64,000 bases of DNA from Fistulifera solaris (taxonomy: Eukaryota > Bacillariophyta > Bacillariophyceae > Naviculales > Stauroneidaceae): assembly GCA_030295235.1 (NCBI GenBank), contig AP026139.1:124001-188000 (forward strand), in the 5' to 3' direction. Made by a program: the position numbers and the translations under genes. Positions within the stretch are counted from its first letter, which is position 1; each line of letters begins with the position of its first letter. The notes beneath the pieces are model-generated. The model saw nothing but the letters and a program-made list of their open reading frames with translations, did not search any database and was not told where the DNA came from. Below, in pieces: positions 1 to 9,241 of this stretch.

Positions 1-2367
1 GTCCATCGGACGTTGGGATGCCTTTTGGATATTTATGCGGAGAAGGATCTAGCGGAGGGAACCGTGACGGAGCAAGAAATACAAGAAATTATTGACGATG
101 TGGTGATCAAGATGCGACTGGTCCGCCACTTGCGCCCTCCTGCATACAATGAGCTGTTCTCCGGCGATCCGACTTGGCTGACGATTGCTTTGGGCGGCTG
201 CAAAGAAGACGGCACGAGTCTCGTCACTAAGACTTCCTATCGCTTCTTGCACACTCTTACCAATTTAGGGCCTGCACCCGAGCCAAACTTGACAGTGCTT
301 TGGTCTCAAAACTTGCCCAACAACTTCAAGGAATACTGCGCTCAGCAATCCATCGACACGTCATCCATTCAGTACGAGAACGACGATATGATGCGACAAG
401 TATTCGGCTGTGATTACGGCATCGCGTGTTGCGTATCAGGTATGCGTCTTGGAGTTGACATGCAATTCTTCGGTGCAAGAACCAACATGGTGAAGCTTTT
501 GCTCATGTGCTTGAACGGCGGTAGAGACGAAATGCACGGTGATAAATTGTGTCCCGAACTCGAAGCCGAATGCGCAAAGCTGGGAATTGGAAAAGGTGAC
601 GAAGACAGACCCATCAGCTTCGAGCAGATTGAACGACTGTACTTTGATATTGCCATGCCGTGGATGGCCAAGCTGTACGCTGAGACGATGAATACAATCC
701 ACTATTCGCATGATCGCGCTTGCTATGAAAACTTGCAAATGGCACTGCATAACTCCAATGTGAACCGCTTGATGGCTTTTGGGTGCGCTGGACTCTCGGT
801 TGTCGCTGACTCCCTGGCCGCAATCAAGTATGATGATGTCTTCCCCGTTCGTAACGATGCGGATCTTACAGTCGGCTTCCGCCGTGCACACCCCAATCGA
901 GAGATTCCTCAGTTCGGCAACGATGACGACCGTGTGGATTCGTTAGCGGTCCGCGTTTGCTCTCGATTCTACGATGAATTGAACAAGCAACCGTTGTACC
1001 GCAATGCAAAAGCCACTCTTTCCATTTTGACCATTACGTCCAACTTGGTGTACGGAAAGGCAACTGGGGCGAGTCCAGATGGACGGGCGTCAGGAGAATC
1101 CTTCGCGCCTGGTTGCAATCCCATGCACGGCCGTGATAAGAACGGAGCTTTGGCGTCTCTCAGTTCGGTGACAAAAATTCCGTATGCCAAGTGTATGGAT
1201 GGAGTTTCCAATACATTCTGTCTGTTGCCGAACGCATTGGGACAGCCAAAGAACCGTAAATCCAACTTGGCTACCCTGTTAGACGGCTACTTCGCGCACA
1301 ATGGTCATCACATCAATATCAACGTTCTAAGCCGAGACATACTGAGGGACGCTCATCTTCACCCCGAGAAATACCCCAATTTGACCATTCGCGTTAGTGG
1401 TTACGCAGTTCGCTTCTGCCGTCTTACTCCCGAGCAGCGTGAGGAAGTGATGGCGCGCACGATGCACTCCTCCAGTGTCGTCACCATGGCCCATGCCGAC
1501 AAAAATCACGAATTGTACGGTTCCGATATGGAAGAAAAGAAACAAGAAGAAGTCCAAATTGAGGAGATAGAAGGTGTAGTTGAAGGCAATGCAGTATTGG
1601 GTAGCGTTTACTCGTTCGAAACGTTTTCGACAACGGATGGACCTGGAATTCGAACGAACGTGTTTTTGCAAGGTTGTCCCAAGAAGTGTACTTTCTGCTG
1701 CAACCCAGAGACACAAGCTCTGGCCAACCCCAAGGATCATCCGGAATTCGCCATGTCTTCGGCAGAAGTGGCTTCGTTGGTCAGCAAATACTCTGAATGG
1801 CTCAAACCCCGCGGTGGCGGAATCACCGTTTCGGGAGGAGAAGCTTTGGTGCAGTCTGATTTCGTAAGCGACTTATTCCAGAAGATTCACGAGGAAGGCT
1901 TGACAACTTGTTTGGACACAGCCTGCTTTGGCAACAAGGCCCGCTGGGACAAGGTTCTACCTCACACCGATAACGTCTTGTTGTGTATGAAAGGCATGAA
2001 CAACGATGTGGCTGCAAGTGTTGCTCGAGTGTCTCCGGCGGAGATGCAGAAATCGAAAGACTTCGCCCGATACATCCGAGACCACTATCCCAACATCCGC
2101 ATTACGTTACGCTGGGTGCTGTTGAAGGATATCACAGACACGGATAGTGAATTGGACGCACTCACAGCGTTTGCGAAGGAACTAGGACCCGTGTTCCATA
2201 CCATCGAACTGATTCCCTACCATGAGTTGGGTCGCGAAAAGTACGATGCGTTAAAGTGGGATTATCCTTTGCAAGATATGAGTTCCTACAAAAAAGAAGA
2301 CGCACAGCGTGTCCAAGAACGATTGTTGAACGGACACGTGGCGACTATTCTTAGCAACGTGTCTTAA
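1..2367 (+). CDS. PFL: Pyruvate formate-lyase fused to PFL-activating enzyme (5' partial)
   Basis: The frame is open through the left edge, so the start lies outside the window. About 510 residues match the C-terminal two thirds of pyruvate formate-lyase, which turns pyruvate and CoA into acetyl-CoA and formate under low oxygen. The adjacent catalytic cysteines (ACCVS, codons at 427-432) and the glycyl-radical loop (RVSGYAV, Gly codon 1399-1401) are present. After an acidic linker of about 30 residues ([12 protein letters not shown], roughly 1530-1600) the same frame continues into a radical-SAM activase: [10 protein letters not shown], the cluster motif C-x3-C-x2-C (Cys codons 1675, 1687, 1696), and [10 protein letters not shown]. 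In bacteria these are two separate proteins. No splice signal or stop separates them here, so enzyme and activator appear to be one polypeptide. Compartment cannot be judged without the N-terminus. Identification of both halves is very secure. Confidence 0.95.
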   Translation, partial: VHRTLGCLLDIYAEKDLAEGTVTEQEIQEIIDDVVIKMRLVRHLRPPAYNELFSGDPTWLTIALGGCKEDGTSLVTKTSYRFLHTLTNLGPAPEPNLTVLWSQNLPNNFKEYCAQQSIDTSSIQYENDDMMRQVFGCDYGIACCVSGMRLGVDMQFFGARTNMVKLLLMCLNGGRDEMHGDKLCPELEAECAKLGIGKGDEDRPISFEQIERLYFDIAMPWMAKLYAETMNTIHYSHDRACYENLQMALHNSNVNRLMAFGCAGLSVVADSLAAIKYDDVFPVRNDADLTVGFRRAHPNREIPQFGNDDDRVDSLAVRVCSRFYDELNKQPLYRNAKATLSILTITSNLVYGKATGASPDGRASGESFAPGCNPMHGRDKNGALASLSSVTKIPYAKCMDGVSNTFCLLPNALGQPKNRKSNLATLLDGYFAHNGHHININVLSRDILRDAHLHPEKYPNLTIRVSGYAVRFCRLTPEQREEVMARTMHSSSVVTMAHADKNHELYGSDMEEKKQEEVQIEEIEGVVEGNAVLGSVYSFETFSTTDGPGIRTNVFLQGCPKKCTFCCNPETQALANPKDHPEFAMSSAEVASLVSKYSEWLKPRGGGITVSGGEALVQSDFVSDLFQKIHEEGLTTCLDTACFGNKARWDKVLPHTDNVLLCMKGMNNDVAASVARVSPAEMQKSKDFARYIRDHYPNIRITLRWVLLKDITDTDSELDALTAFAKELGPVFHTIELIPYHELGREKYDALKWDYPLQDMSSYKKEDAQRVQERLLNGHVATILSNVS

Positions 2368-2511
2368 TAAGGCGACAACCAATTTGAAGTGTAGTTATTG
2401 TGGAAGTAATGCATATAAATATTGAATGAAGATTTTCTTTTACCTGATAACTCATGTTTCCATCCCATGTATGTTTTCTTTATCATTACATCTGTCGTAT
2501 TTTGATCTCAA

Positions 2512-3430
2512 TTAAGCATTCAAAAAAGCCGCATCTTCGTTCAATTCGCCTTCCATGAGCACGGCATCTTCCATATCCTTGTGCATGGAAGCATCCCGGA
2601 ACAAAGCGTGCATTAACACCAAGAAACCCGATGAAAACAATGTCCACCAGAACACATTCTGGAACACCCACATTAAGTAAAAGACAGAAACAATACCTAA
2701 AGCGACGGTGGCTGTTTTCTGAGGAATTTGAACGGCTGCAGTAAGGTGTGAGTGATGGGATTTCAAACACTTTTGACACAAAGCAATTCGCCATGGAAAA
2801 CTTCCAGGAGCACGTAATCGACAGCCCAAAATAGAGAAAACAACACCAACTTCACAATCGTTACGTACATCCCAGTGCCAACGTTCCATTCGAAGATGCT
2901 CGAATGAACCACATGCAGCCCGCGGCCCAAATTCCTACCAGAATAAGTGTCGTAGGGCTGGTAATGACCGTCAAACAAAAGAGCAGAATCGTCATGAGGA
3001 AATAATTCAAATAAAAGAACGTGATATTGTGACGCAACCGTTCCACGAGCAAGGCGGCATTCTTTTCGACATAGAAACCACGTTCTTCTCCTATACCGAA
3101 AAAGATGGCCGGACTGCGCAATTGATCACGTCGAAAGATCGTTCCTACGTATTGTTTGGTGCTATCCGGAATCGACGCCGATACGCGCCCCATGGCTTCG
3201 TTGGCTCCACTTGAGTCCCATTTTTCTTTCCTAAATACATGAAAATGATTTTGAAAGAGTAAAGAGTAAAGAGAGAAAAAGTGGTAAGTCAAAAGGCATA
3301 TTTTGTGTTCAAAAACATGGACCCATTTGGCCATAATTCCTAGTTGCACGTACGCGGAAGTCATCAAGCCCATCAAGGAACCGACAGAGCTCGCTCCTCC
3401 CGCAGCATCACCCGTATTCAAGTGTGACAT
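2512..3430 (-). CDS. PRA1-family (prenylated Rab acceptor) membrane protein
   Basis: Three exons, 3430-3354, 3230-2869 and 2735-2512, give 220 residues. Introns are 3353-3231 (GTACGT...TTTAG) and 2868-2736 (GTACGT...TGCAG). Joining them restores the PRA1 core: a charged N-terminal part, then two hydrophobic hairpins, one with FFYLNYFLMTILLFC and ITSPTTLILVGIW, the other with VALGIVSVFYLMWVFQNVFW. A short acidic C-terminal tail ends in NEDAAFLNA. PRA1 proteins sit in Golgi/ER membranes and help recruit prenylated Rab GTPases. The start ATG at 3430 is followed by a Ser/Gly-rich stretch with no signal peptide. The first intron is 123 nt, a multiple of three and free of stops, so its retention would keep the frame. 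The gene is convergent with the PFL fusion, about 145 bp between stops. Confidence 0.85.
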
Positions 3431-4141
3431 TGTGAATTGTTTGTTGTTTTTGATATACAAAGATAGTAATTATAGTTCGATTTGGTATTACAGAAGACTA
3501 AGGATTGCAGCGCTGTAATGGGCGTCTTCTTCTTGGCGACGAAGAGGTGTGAGAGACGACCGTTGCAACACGAGTCATTTCTCGCAAAGACTGTGTTTGC
3601 GTTCCGTCGTTCGGGTCTCTAGTTCATGAATATGACATCACTTCTGGGGGAGCGGCTGGCTTCCCCCAACCCTACACTACACACTGCAAGTCGACTCGGA
3701 AGAGTTGCACTTGCATTCCCCATCCGACAACCTCCGGCACGCCAGCCTCACTCCCACATAAGCAATCGGTCGCGGAGTCGCGCCCCACTGATGGCCCGAC
3801 CGTTAAAGTTGGATTATCCGTCTCGCGGGAAACGATAGCAGATGACGATGACCTTGTTGGTATTGAACCTTTGGATGTACTTGTAGGTGAGTGAACATGA
3901 TGTATGATAAGAAAACATTAAAAAGATAACAAAAAGGAGTGGTTTATCCTGTAATTAAGGTTTCTATATCTCTATTATTTTACGATGTTATGATAGTGGT
4001 TCACAATAGAACACTAAGGAGAGACGACAATGATCTCCGTTGCCGTGCTCCTGCACAAAAAATTAAACGTTGCTGTTGCTATTTATGGATGACTGGTTCA
4101 TCCAAAAACTGGATCCTCTCAGTACCCATTGCTAGATGCGT

Positions 4142-4393
4142 CTACAAAAATCCCCACTCCGAGTCGGTAGAGGTTGGTGATGTGTCATAGCTAATGGAAT
4201 CGCCAAGTACCATGATTGGTGGATCGGAATGGAGCGGTAATTTTGGCTCCACACTGATATAGGAGGAAGTCGTTGTCGTGGTTGTAGAAGAGGCATTGGA
4301 CAAGGAAGAGCTTAACCGCTTGCTCAAGACCCTGACTTTTTGTCGTTGTCTGCTATGATTCAATAGTATACTACGGTTGTAAATAGAAGGCAT
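4142..4393 (-). CDS. Hypothetical 83-residue Ser/Thr-rich protein
   Basis: An uninterrupted ATG-to-stop frame of 83 residues, not recognised. It has a basic N-terminal third (RQRQKVRVLSKR), a central Ser/Thr run with seven consecutive Thr, and a tail with Pro, Asp and Ser (PPIMVLGDSIS, ending STDSEWGFL). The composition is like the small Ser/Pro-rich proteins encoded at 5331 and 8746, but I see no alignable motif. No signal peptide or membrane segment. It could be a chance ORF. Confidence 0.35.
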   Translation of the reverse strand: MPSIYNRSILLNHSRQRQKVRVLSKRLSSSLSNASSTTTTTTSSYISVEPKLPLHSDPPIMVLGDSISYDTSPTSTDSEWGFL

Positions 4394-4918
4394 GGTGTTG
4401 TCGACGCTTGATATAAAGAATATGATTCTGTGTTTGTGTCAAATCAGAGAGTCAACGCAATGAAAGAGAGTCAAATAAAATGCAAGAAAGTTCGTTGAAT
4501 CTTCGTCGTGTGAGCGAAAATAATGGAAAATCGAGAGAGGGCGAAAAAGCAAGAACTTTCGTTGATGGGAGGGCCACGTAACCCGTACAATTTTCCACGG
4601 AGCGCAGTCTGTGATCGTCGGCTTCAAGGTGCATTTTCTTCGATCGAGCGAGCAAGTAAGTCGTAAGTCATGGAATTACACTACTACATAAAATGTGATA
4701 GTCGCGCTGTTAATCCAATACTTGAAGTACTTTTGGATTTCATTCACTACTGCAAAATACAGCCGCGTCATGTCGTATTCGTATGCGTGGCCGTATTTGC
4801 TTCAACAATCTTATTCATGGATACTTCGTCATTTCTTCGCCACGTAACTACGATATCCTTTCTGATGGACATCATACTTTCCACTCTAGAGCTTGTACTG
4901 TTAGTATGAAGCTGATAT

Positions 4919-5104
4919 TTAGTATGAAGCTGATAAGTACTCTTGTGTGTCGAATGTATCCGGCGTCATCATATAATTTCTGAAGTCATTCTTGATCTTG
5001 AATCCCACTGTTTTCCCTAGAGCTCCGACGCGAGGAGGAAGCGGAAAGGCATACGTCATATATTCTTGGTCTTGCTCAGTCAGTTCGAGTCGTCGACCTT
5101 CCAT
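4919..5104 (-). CDS. Hypothetical 61-residue protein
   Basis: A small ATG-to-stop frame with balanced composition (LTEQDQEYMTYAFPLPPRVG, then KTVGFKIKNDFRNYMM). No family recognised, no targeting signal. It lies divergently upstream of the plus-strand ORF at 5331, with about 225 bp between starts. It may be a real small gene, an exon of something larger, or chance. Confidence 0.3.
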   Translation of the reverse strand: MEGRRLELTEQDQEYMTYAFPLPPRVGALGKTVGFKIKNDFRNYMMTPDTFDTQEYLSASY

Positions 5105-5330
5105 CTTCAACGTTCATCAGCATGCACGGTTGAGGACCTTTTCGCCCTTCCGCAAGCGTTGCCGCCGCCACGCAACAGAGAAACAACCAAGAACGACGTT
5201 TCTTCGTTTGGTCTCGTCAAATTCACATGCAGTCGATCATAATTTTTTCCTTCGAAACATAAAATAGACAGATTCCGGCAATTCACAAGAACCGGTTTTA
5301 TTTCACACTACAAAGACAACCCATACACAC

Positions 5331-5822
5331 ATGGCTCTTCCACTCCCAGTGTTAAGGCTGATTGCCGAAGCAAAGAGCGTTTGTATTGTCACAGACAATG
5401 CCGTTGCGCCGGCCGCACCAGTCTCGAATGCATCGGTCAAACTTCTTCGTAGGCATCATAGTTCACCTCCTGTTGTTGCGCCAAGCTGTCGCTGGAGCAG
5501 CTCTTCTCCGGTGCCGTGCCGTTGGACGAGCTCCGATGGAAAAGTAAACACGAATGCTTTGCCTAGCAGTAGAGCCACGCCCGTGAAAGGACGGTTATCG
5601 TGTTCGTCGTCGCTTCCGCGCAAGCCCGAGCGAATCCCAGCCATTTCTGACGAAAAACTTTCACCAGTATCACCCATGTCCATTCATAGCTTGTGCAAAT
5701 CAAACCAACTAATAATTCAGAACCTCCCGTCGCCCATATCTTCGCCGCAACGGCGGAGGAGTAGTTTGAGGAATTCTACCATTATCCTATCCGAAGCTTT
5801 GGCTACAGCTCTGTCGTTTTGA
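5331..5822 (+). CDS. Small Ser/Pro/Arg-rich protein, paralogue of 8746-9117
   Basis: A 163-residue frame starting with ATG at 5331. The N-terminus MALPLPVLRLIAEAKS followed by VCIVTDNAVAP parallels MALPHALWKHLAAND and ITIVVDNARAP of the ORF at 8746, and both then carry a SSPP/NSPP segment. The rest is low complexity and basic, with repeated Ser-Pro pairs (SDEKLSPVSPMS, LPSPISSPQRRRSS) that look like proline-directed phosphorylation sites. No catalytic motif, signal peptide or membrane segment. The shared N-terminal block argues that both are real genes. Function unknown. Confidence 0.5.
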   Translation: MALPLPVLRLIAEAKSVCIVTDNAVAPAAPVSNASVKLLRRHHSSPPVVAPSCRWSSSSPVPCRWTSSDGKVNTNALPSSRATPVKGRLSCSSSLPRKPERIPAISDEKLSPVSPMSIHSLCKSNQLIIQNLPSPISSPQRRRSSLRNSTIILSEALATALSF

Positions 5823-6199
5823 TTTCAAATTAACTACCTCCCTCGCTACGCACTTCATCCATTCGAGATTGCCCTACTTCAACCTTCATAATGGCATCAC
5901 CTTCTTTTCGCGCTTCTCAACGATGATTCATACAGATTCTAATACTACAACAGTATCCATCCCTTTTAATATTTTCTACTTTGAGTATAAAAAAATGTGG
6001 AACACGGGCCTTTATTTTCTGTATCGACAAGCGCGTCGAATCATCTCCGAGTATCAACTTAACGAGATATCCCGATTGGATTTATGTCACGAATGGCGTT
6101 TCTTTATTTTCGATTTCGTCCGCTCCTGTGTCAAAGTGAACTAAAATATACGAAGTTCATTTTTTTAATTTTTGCTGACAGGAAGAAGGTTGGAGGATG

Positions 6200-6275
6200 G
6201 AAAAGTACAACTTTTGTTCTTTTGCGTCGAAAAACGTGATGCGTCGGTCCTCGACAGGATTTCGGTCGTGAGTAA
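6200..6275 (-). repeat. Dispersed repeat, degraded copy D
   Basis: The 15-bp core at 6253-6267 (plus strand GACAGGATTTCGGTC) is a two-substitution variant of the core at 6477. The second box of the family is barely recognisable beyond the 18-bp spacer. Minus-strand orientation relative to the copies at 27.8 kb. Confidence 0.4.
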
Positions 6276-6429
6276 CGATTTACCAATTTCGATGATTCGC
6301 TCGCTTTTTATGTTGTCTTAAAGATCAAAATATTTAGAACGCATTGTCATTGTTTGATGCGATTAAGTCAGCAGATTCATAATGGGCGAAAACTTGCTTT
6401 TTGTGACGAAAAGCACTCTGACTCTATTT

Positions 6430-6505
6430 GGTCCAAATTTTACTATCGACCGAAAGTGTAAGCGACCTTTTGCCTCGACTGGATTTCAGTCATGAGTCGC
6501 AAATG
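6430..6505 (-). repeat. Dispersed repeat, copy E
   Basis: The imperfect palindromic core at 6477-6491 (plus strand GACTGGATTTCAGTC) lies 18 bp from a box at 6442-6458 whose complement begins CACTTTCGG and ends ATAGT. The same core, spacing and box occur at 27.83, 28.19 and 32.93 kb. In one plus-strand frame the copy reads ESVSDLLPRLDFSHE. Confidence 0.6.
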
Positions 6506-6928
6506 CTACGCTTGATGTTCAAGCAGTCTCGTATCAGCGTAGAACGCATCATCTTTAGTTACGCAAATAAATACTATAGCTTGGATTCGTATTTGCTATT
6601 CATCCTTAGATTTTTGAGTCCAATAGCTCGCCGATACTATAGCTGTAGAGTGTTATTCGTTTTTCGCCACGACTGATTTTCGAGGTGAGTGAGGAGTAAG
6701 GAGGAGTCGAGGAGTCGAGTCGAGTCAGTCGTCGAGAGTCATGACCTATTTTTCACACTGCGACACGAACGCTGCTGTCATTCGACGTTGTTTGACTTTT
6801 TCATTGCAGCCTTTGTAATGTTCATTGAAAGACGCTTGTTGCTAACATTATTCCACAATGATTCTATTATCAGAGAAGAATGGAAAAAGATAATCTTTCG
6901 TCCCGATCTTTTAAATTGAGCAATCCGT

Positions 6929-7777
6929 ATGCTTCACAGAAGAAGGAAGCACCGTCATTGCCGCCGAATTTACCCACGACGCCTCGTGATCTTTTTTCTC
7001 GCTCATTTGCCGTCTTCTGTGACTCAGTTCGATAAAGAAACAACATCCGAGAAATCTGTGAGTAAATCTGCGGCCAGAAGCAACAACGCCGACAATGACG
7101 TGCCATGGGCACAACGCTTATTAAGCAGCCAAGTGCCCATGGTTGCCGAAATACAAACCATCACGGAATATTACAATTTACAACCAAAGCACGGACAGTA
7201 CTATCGAATAACGGGAAAACTAGTTCACAAGGCAGTACACAGCCCTACATGTATCTCGCTGGTGCTCGAAGATCCGCTCAAATCGCAGTCACAACCAGAC
7301 CGCAAACGTCGCGTTAGTTTTCCCGTGTCCGGACCACGTTACAGCCGAACACTGGGGAGCAGTGTCGATCCTTCGACGCCCAAATATTTGGGCGGCAAAG
7401 CGCCGGCTTCGGTGATTCGAAGAAAATCGTCTTTACTACGGAAAACACCGGTCGCTGCGCCGCCGCCATCGGCACTCGAGAGTCTCGTGGTAGCTTTGAA
7501 AGGACGTGTGTGGGTAATTGTTCGACATATTCCAATAAACAACATCACTGTGGGTGATCTGATCATGGTATTAGGTAGTACGCACGTCCTGACGGAGACT
7601 GCATTGACGTCAGAGGAGGACGGGGAATTCTTGCGGGACGTTCAGCAACGTTGCAACGGGCAGACTTACTTTCTTCAGGCACGTATTGTACGAAGTGCGG
7701 TGGGTACGGATATGAAACTGTATGAACAAGCATTGATGGCGCGGCGTGCGTATTTGGCACAGAGAGAGAGTCGATAA
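6929..7777 (+). CDS. TEN1: TEN1-like subunit of the CST telomere complex
   Basis: The C-terminal two thirds carry a single OB fold with the TEN1 pattern: YYRITGKLVHKA, then SLVLEDP, a strand with GRVWVIVRHIP, VGDLIMVLGS, and the C-terminal helix ARIVRSAVGTDMKLYEQAL. Animal TEN1 has the same order, including VGSLYIVLGE and a final helix with LLEQA. TEN1 acts with STN1 and CTC1 at telomeric single strands and in C-strand fill-in. A basic, Ser-rich insertion of about 85 residues (7290-7480) splits the OB strands, so the protein (282 residues from this ATG) is longer than the usual 120-160. The start is uncertain. The ATG at 6929 gives an odd Arg/His-rich leader, the ATG at 7138 also leaves a full OB fold, and a T6 run at 6992-6997 could hide a break from an ATG at 6880. 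Confidence 0.65.
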   Translation: MLHRRRKHRHCRRIYPRRLVIFFLAHLPSSVTQFDKETTSEKSVSKSAARSNNADNDVPWAQRLLSSQVPMVAEIQTITEYYNLQPKHGQYYRITGKLVHKAVHSPTCISLVLEDPLKSQSQPDRKRRVSFPVSGPRYSRTLGSSVDPSTPKYLGGKAPASVIRRKSSLLRKTPVAAPPPSALESLVVALKGRVWVIVRHIPINNITVGDLIMVLGSTHVLTETALTSEEDGEFLRDVQQRCNGQTYFLQARIVRSAVGTDMKLYEQALMARRAYLAQRESR

Positions 7778-8745
7778 CAACAAACTTAGATCTCGAAGAG
7801 CATCGTGCCAAATAGAAGAAGTTGTCGTTCTAGGTTTTGCACAAATCGAGACTGATACAAACGTCACTCTTTCCGATCATCGTTTCACAGAATCAACAAT
7901 TTCGGCCTTAGCTGAGAGCCGTTTTGAACGACATTGCACTCCACATCTTGGGAACTTCGGACGAAATTGTCTGTTTGAATACAAGATACGTTTACAAGAC
8001 TCTCAGAAGTCCTGATAAATGCTCTGTTCACAGTTGACGTTTTGCTGCATTCGTGCTTCTTTTTGTCTTTAGATCTCGAGTTTCAGGACATTATTTGATG
8101 GCAGGTCCTGGTTTGAAGCAAGACCTCGACGTACTTCATAATATTCGGAGCATGATTCTAGAGATTCAAAAGAGATGTATTTACTGTATCCGGAGTACTA
8201 CGTACACCTTCTTTTGTTTTTCGGTTTTTCGGCTCTTGGGCCTTGAATATTTTCTAATTAGATGACAGACAGATAGGACTTAGGACTCTTTGTTTCCAGC
8301 CCTTTGTTGCTCTTAACTGAAATCAAAGCGTTCAAATAATTCAACCTTCGCCTTTGACAGAACGAGTACAATCATCAACGTCCGAGAGAATGCCTTGGGC
8401 ACAGAGCCTATAAGCCCGTCGATGGTCGTTAAACGGAAATGAGAATTCACACATGCTAAAATTCGTTCCTCGTTAATTCTGAATGCGATTCAATTAGCAA
8501 CTGGAACTTCATTGTGAACTATAGTACTCTCTTCTTCATACCCATTTCACTGGAGCTGTAAAAATGCAGATATGAAAAGTGCGCATTTCGCATTGATCAC
8601 CTGGCTTGTTTCCTATGTTTTCCAAATCGGATACAGAGCATGAGACGGCGAAAGATGGTTGTTTTGTTTTACTTCCAAAGATTTATTGAGCCCCTTTTTC
8701 GAATCATCGCATTTATATATCTTGTCGTTTCTCGTCTTCATCACC
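7778..8745. other. Intergenic region
   Basis: About 970 bp between the TEN1-like gene and the small ORF at 8746. No coding segment, RNA gene or repeat could be supported. Confidence 0.5.
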
Positions 8746-9117
8746 ATGGCTCTGCCGCATGCCCTTTGGAAACATCTTGCTGCCAATGATATCACGATTG
8801 TTGTCGATAATGCCCGCGCCCCCAAACATCCTCACTCATCTCGTAACAACAGTCCTCCGCTGATCCGTGCCTGGACCAGTGAACGTACTATATCTCCTCC
8901 TCCTCCTCCTCCTCCTCCTCCTCCTTCGTCCCAGCGCGTCGCCGAAATGAGCAAGCAAGATATTGTCGGTCAGCCAACCCTTTCGACGATCAAGTTAATT
9001 GATGTATACAAGTCGCACGGTTCCCTATCGCGTGGAGTGAGTCGACCGTGTCGAGGTCCTTCGTCCACCAGCACCGTTCGAGCAATTGCCGAAGTATTGG
9101 AGACAACCATGAATTAA
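8746..9117 (+). CDS. Small Pro/Ser-rich protein, paralogue of 5331-5822
   Basis: A 123-residue frame. The ATG at 8746 is in a favourable ACCATGG context and gives MALPHALWKHLAAND followed by ITIVVDNARAP, matching the start of the ORF at 5331. A run of ten prolines is encoded by a TCC/CCT microsatellite (8893-8925). The C-terminal part (TIKLIDVYKSHGSLSRG, then VRAIAEVLETTMN) is more ordered. An upstream in-frame ATG at 8659 is less likely because the family similarity begins exactly at 8746. No targeting signal or known domain. Confidence 0.5.
   Translation: MALPHALWKHLAANDITIVVDNARAPKHPHSSRNNSPPLIRAWTSERTISPPPPPPPPPPSSQRVAEMSKQDIVGQPTLSTIKLIDVYKSHGSLSRGVSRPCRGPSSTSTVRAIAEVLETTMN
8893..8925 (+). 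repeat. TCC trinucleotide microsatellite
   Basis: A nearly perfect run of TCC/CCT triplets inside the small ORF at 8746, encoding ten consecutive prolines. Length changes in triplets would only alter proline number. Confidence 0.85.
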
Positions 9118-9241
9118 GCATCGGTTGGAATGGCTGATTGGCTTTTTGACAACTAAACACTCTTGATATAAAATAGTACATGTATTCGTAATACGGAGTA
9201 TCATTTTTCTTTCTTTTAGTTAAGTAAGCGTCACAATATCC

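Larger units (their letters stand above)
3431..5330. other. Intergenic region with two weak minus-strand ORFs
   Basis: Apart from the two small minus-strand ORFs listed separately (4142-4393 and 4919-5104), I see no recognisable coding segment, RNA gene or repeat here. Several short plus-strand ORFs lack any family resemblance and were not called. Confidence 0.5.
5823..6879. other. Intergenic region holding two copies of a dispersed repeat
   Basis: No gene can be supported. The stretch contains two reverse-oriented copies, about 224 bp apart, of the degenerate repeat described at 27.8-28.3 kb (cores at 6253-6267 and 6477-6491). A frame beginning with TTG at 6428 reads through the second copy, but without a convincing start. 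Confidence 0.6.
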
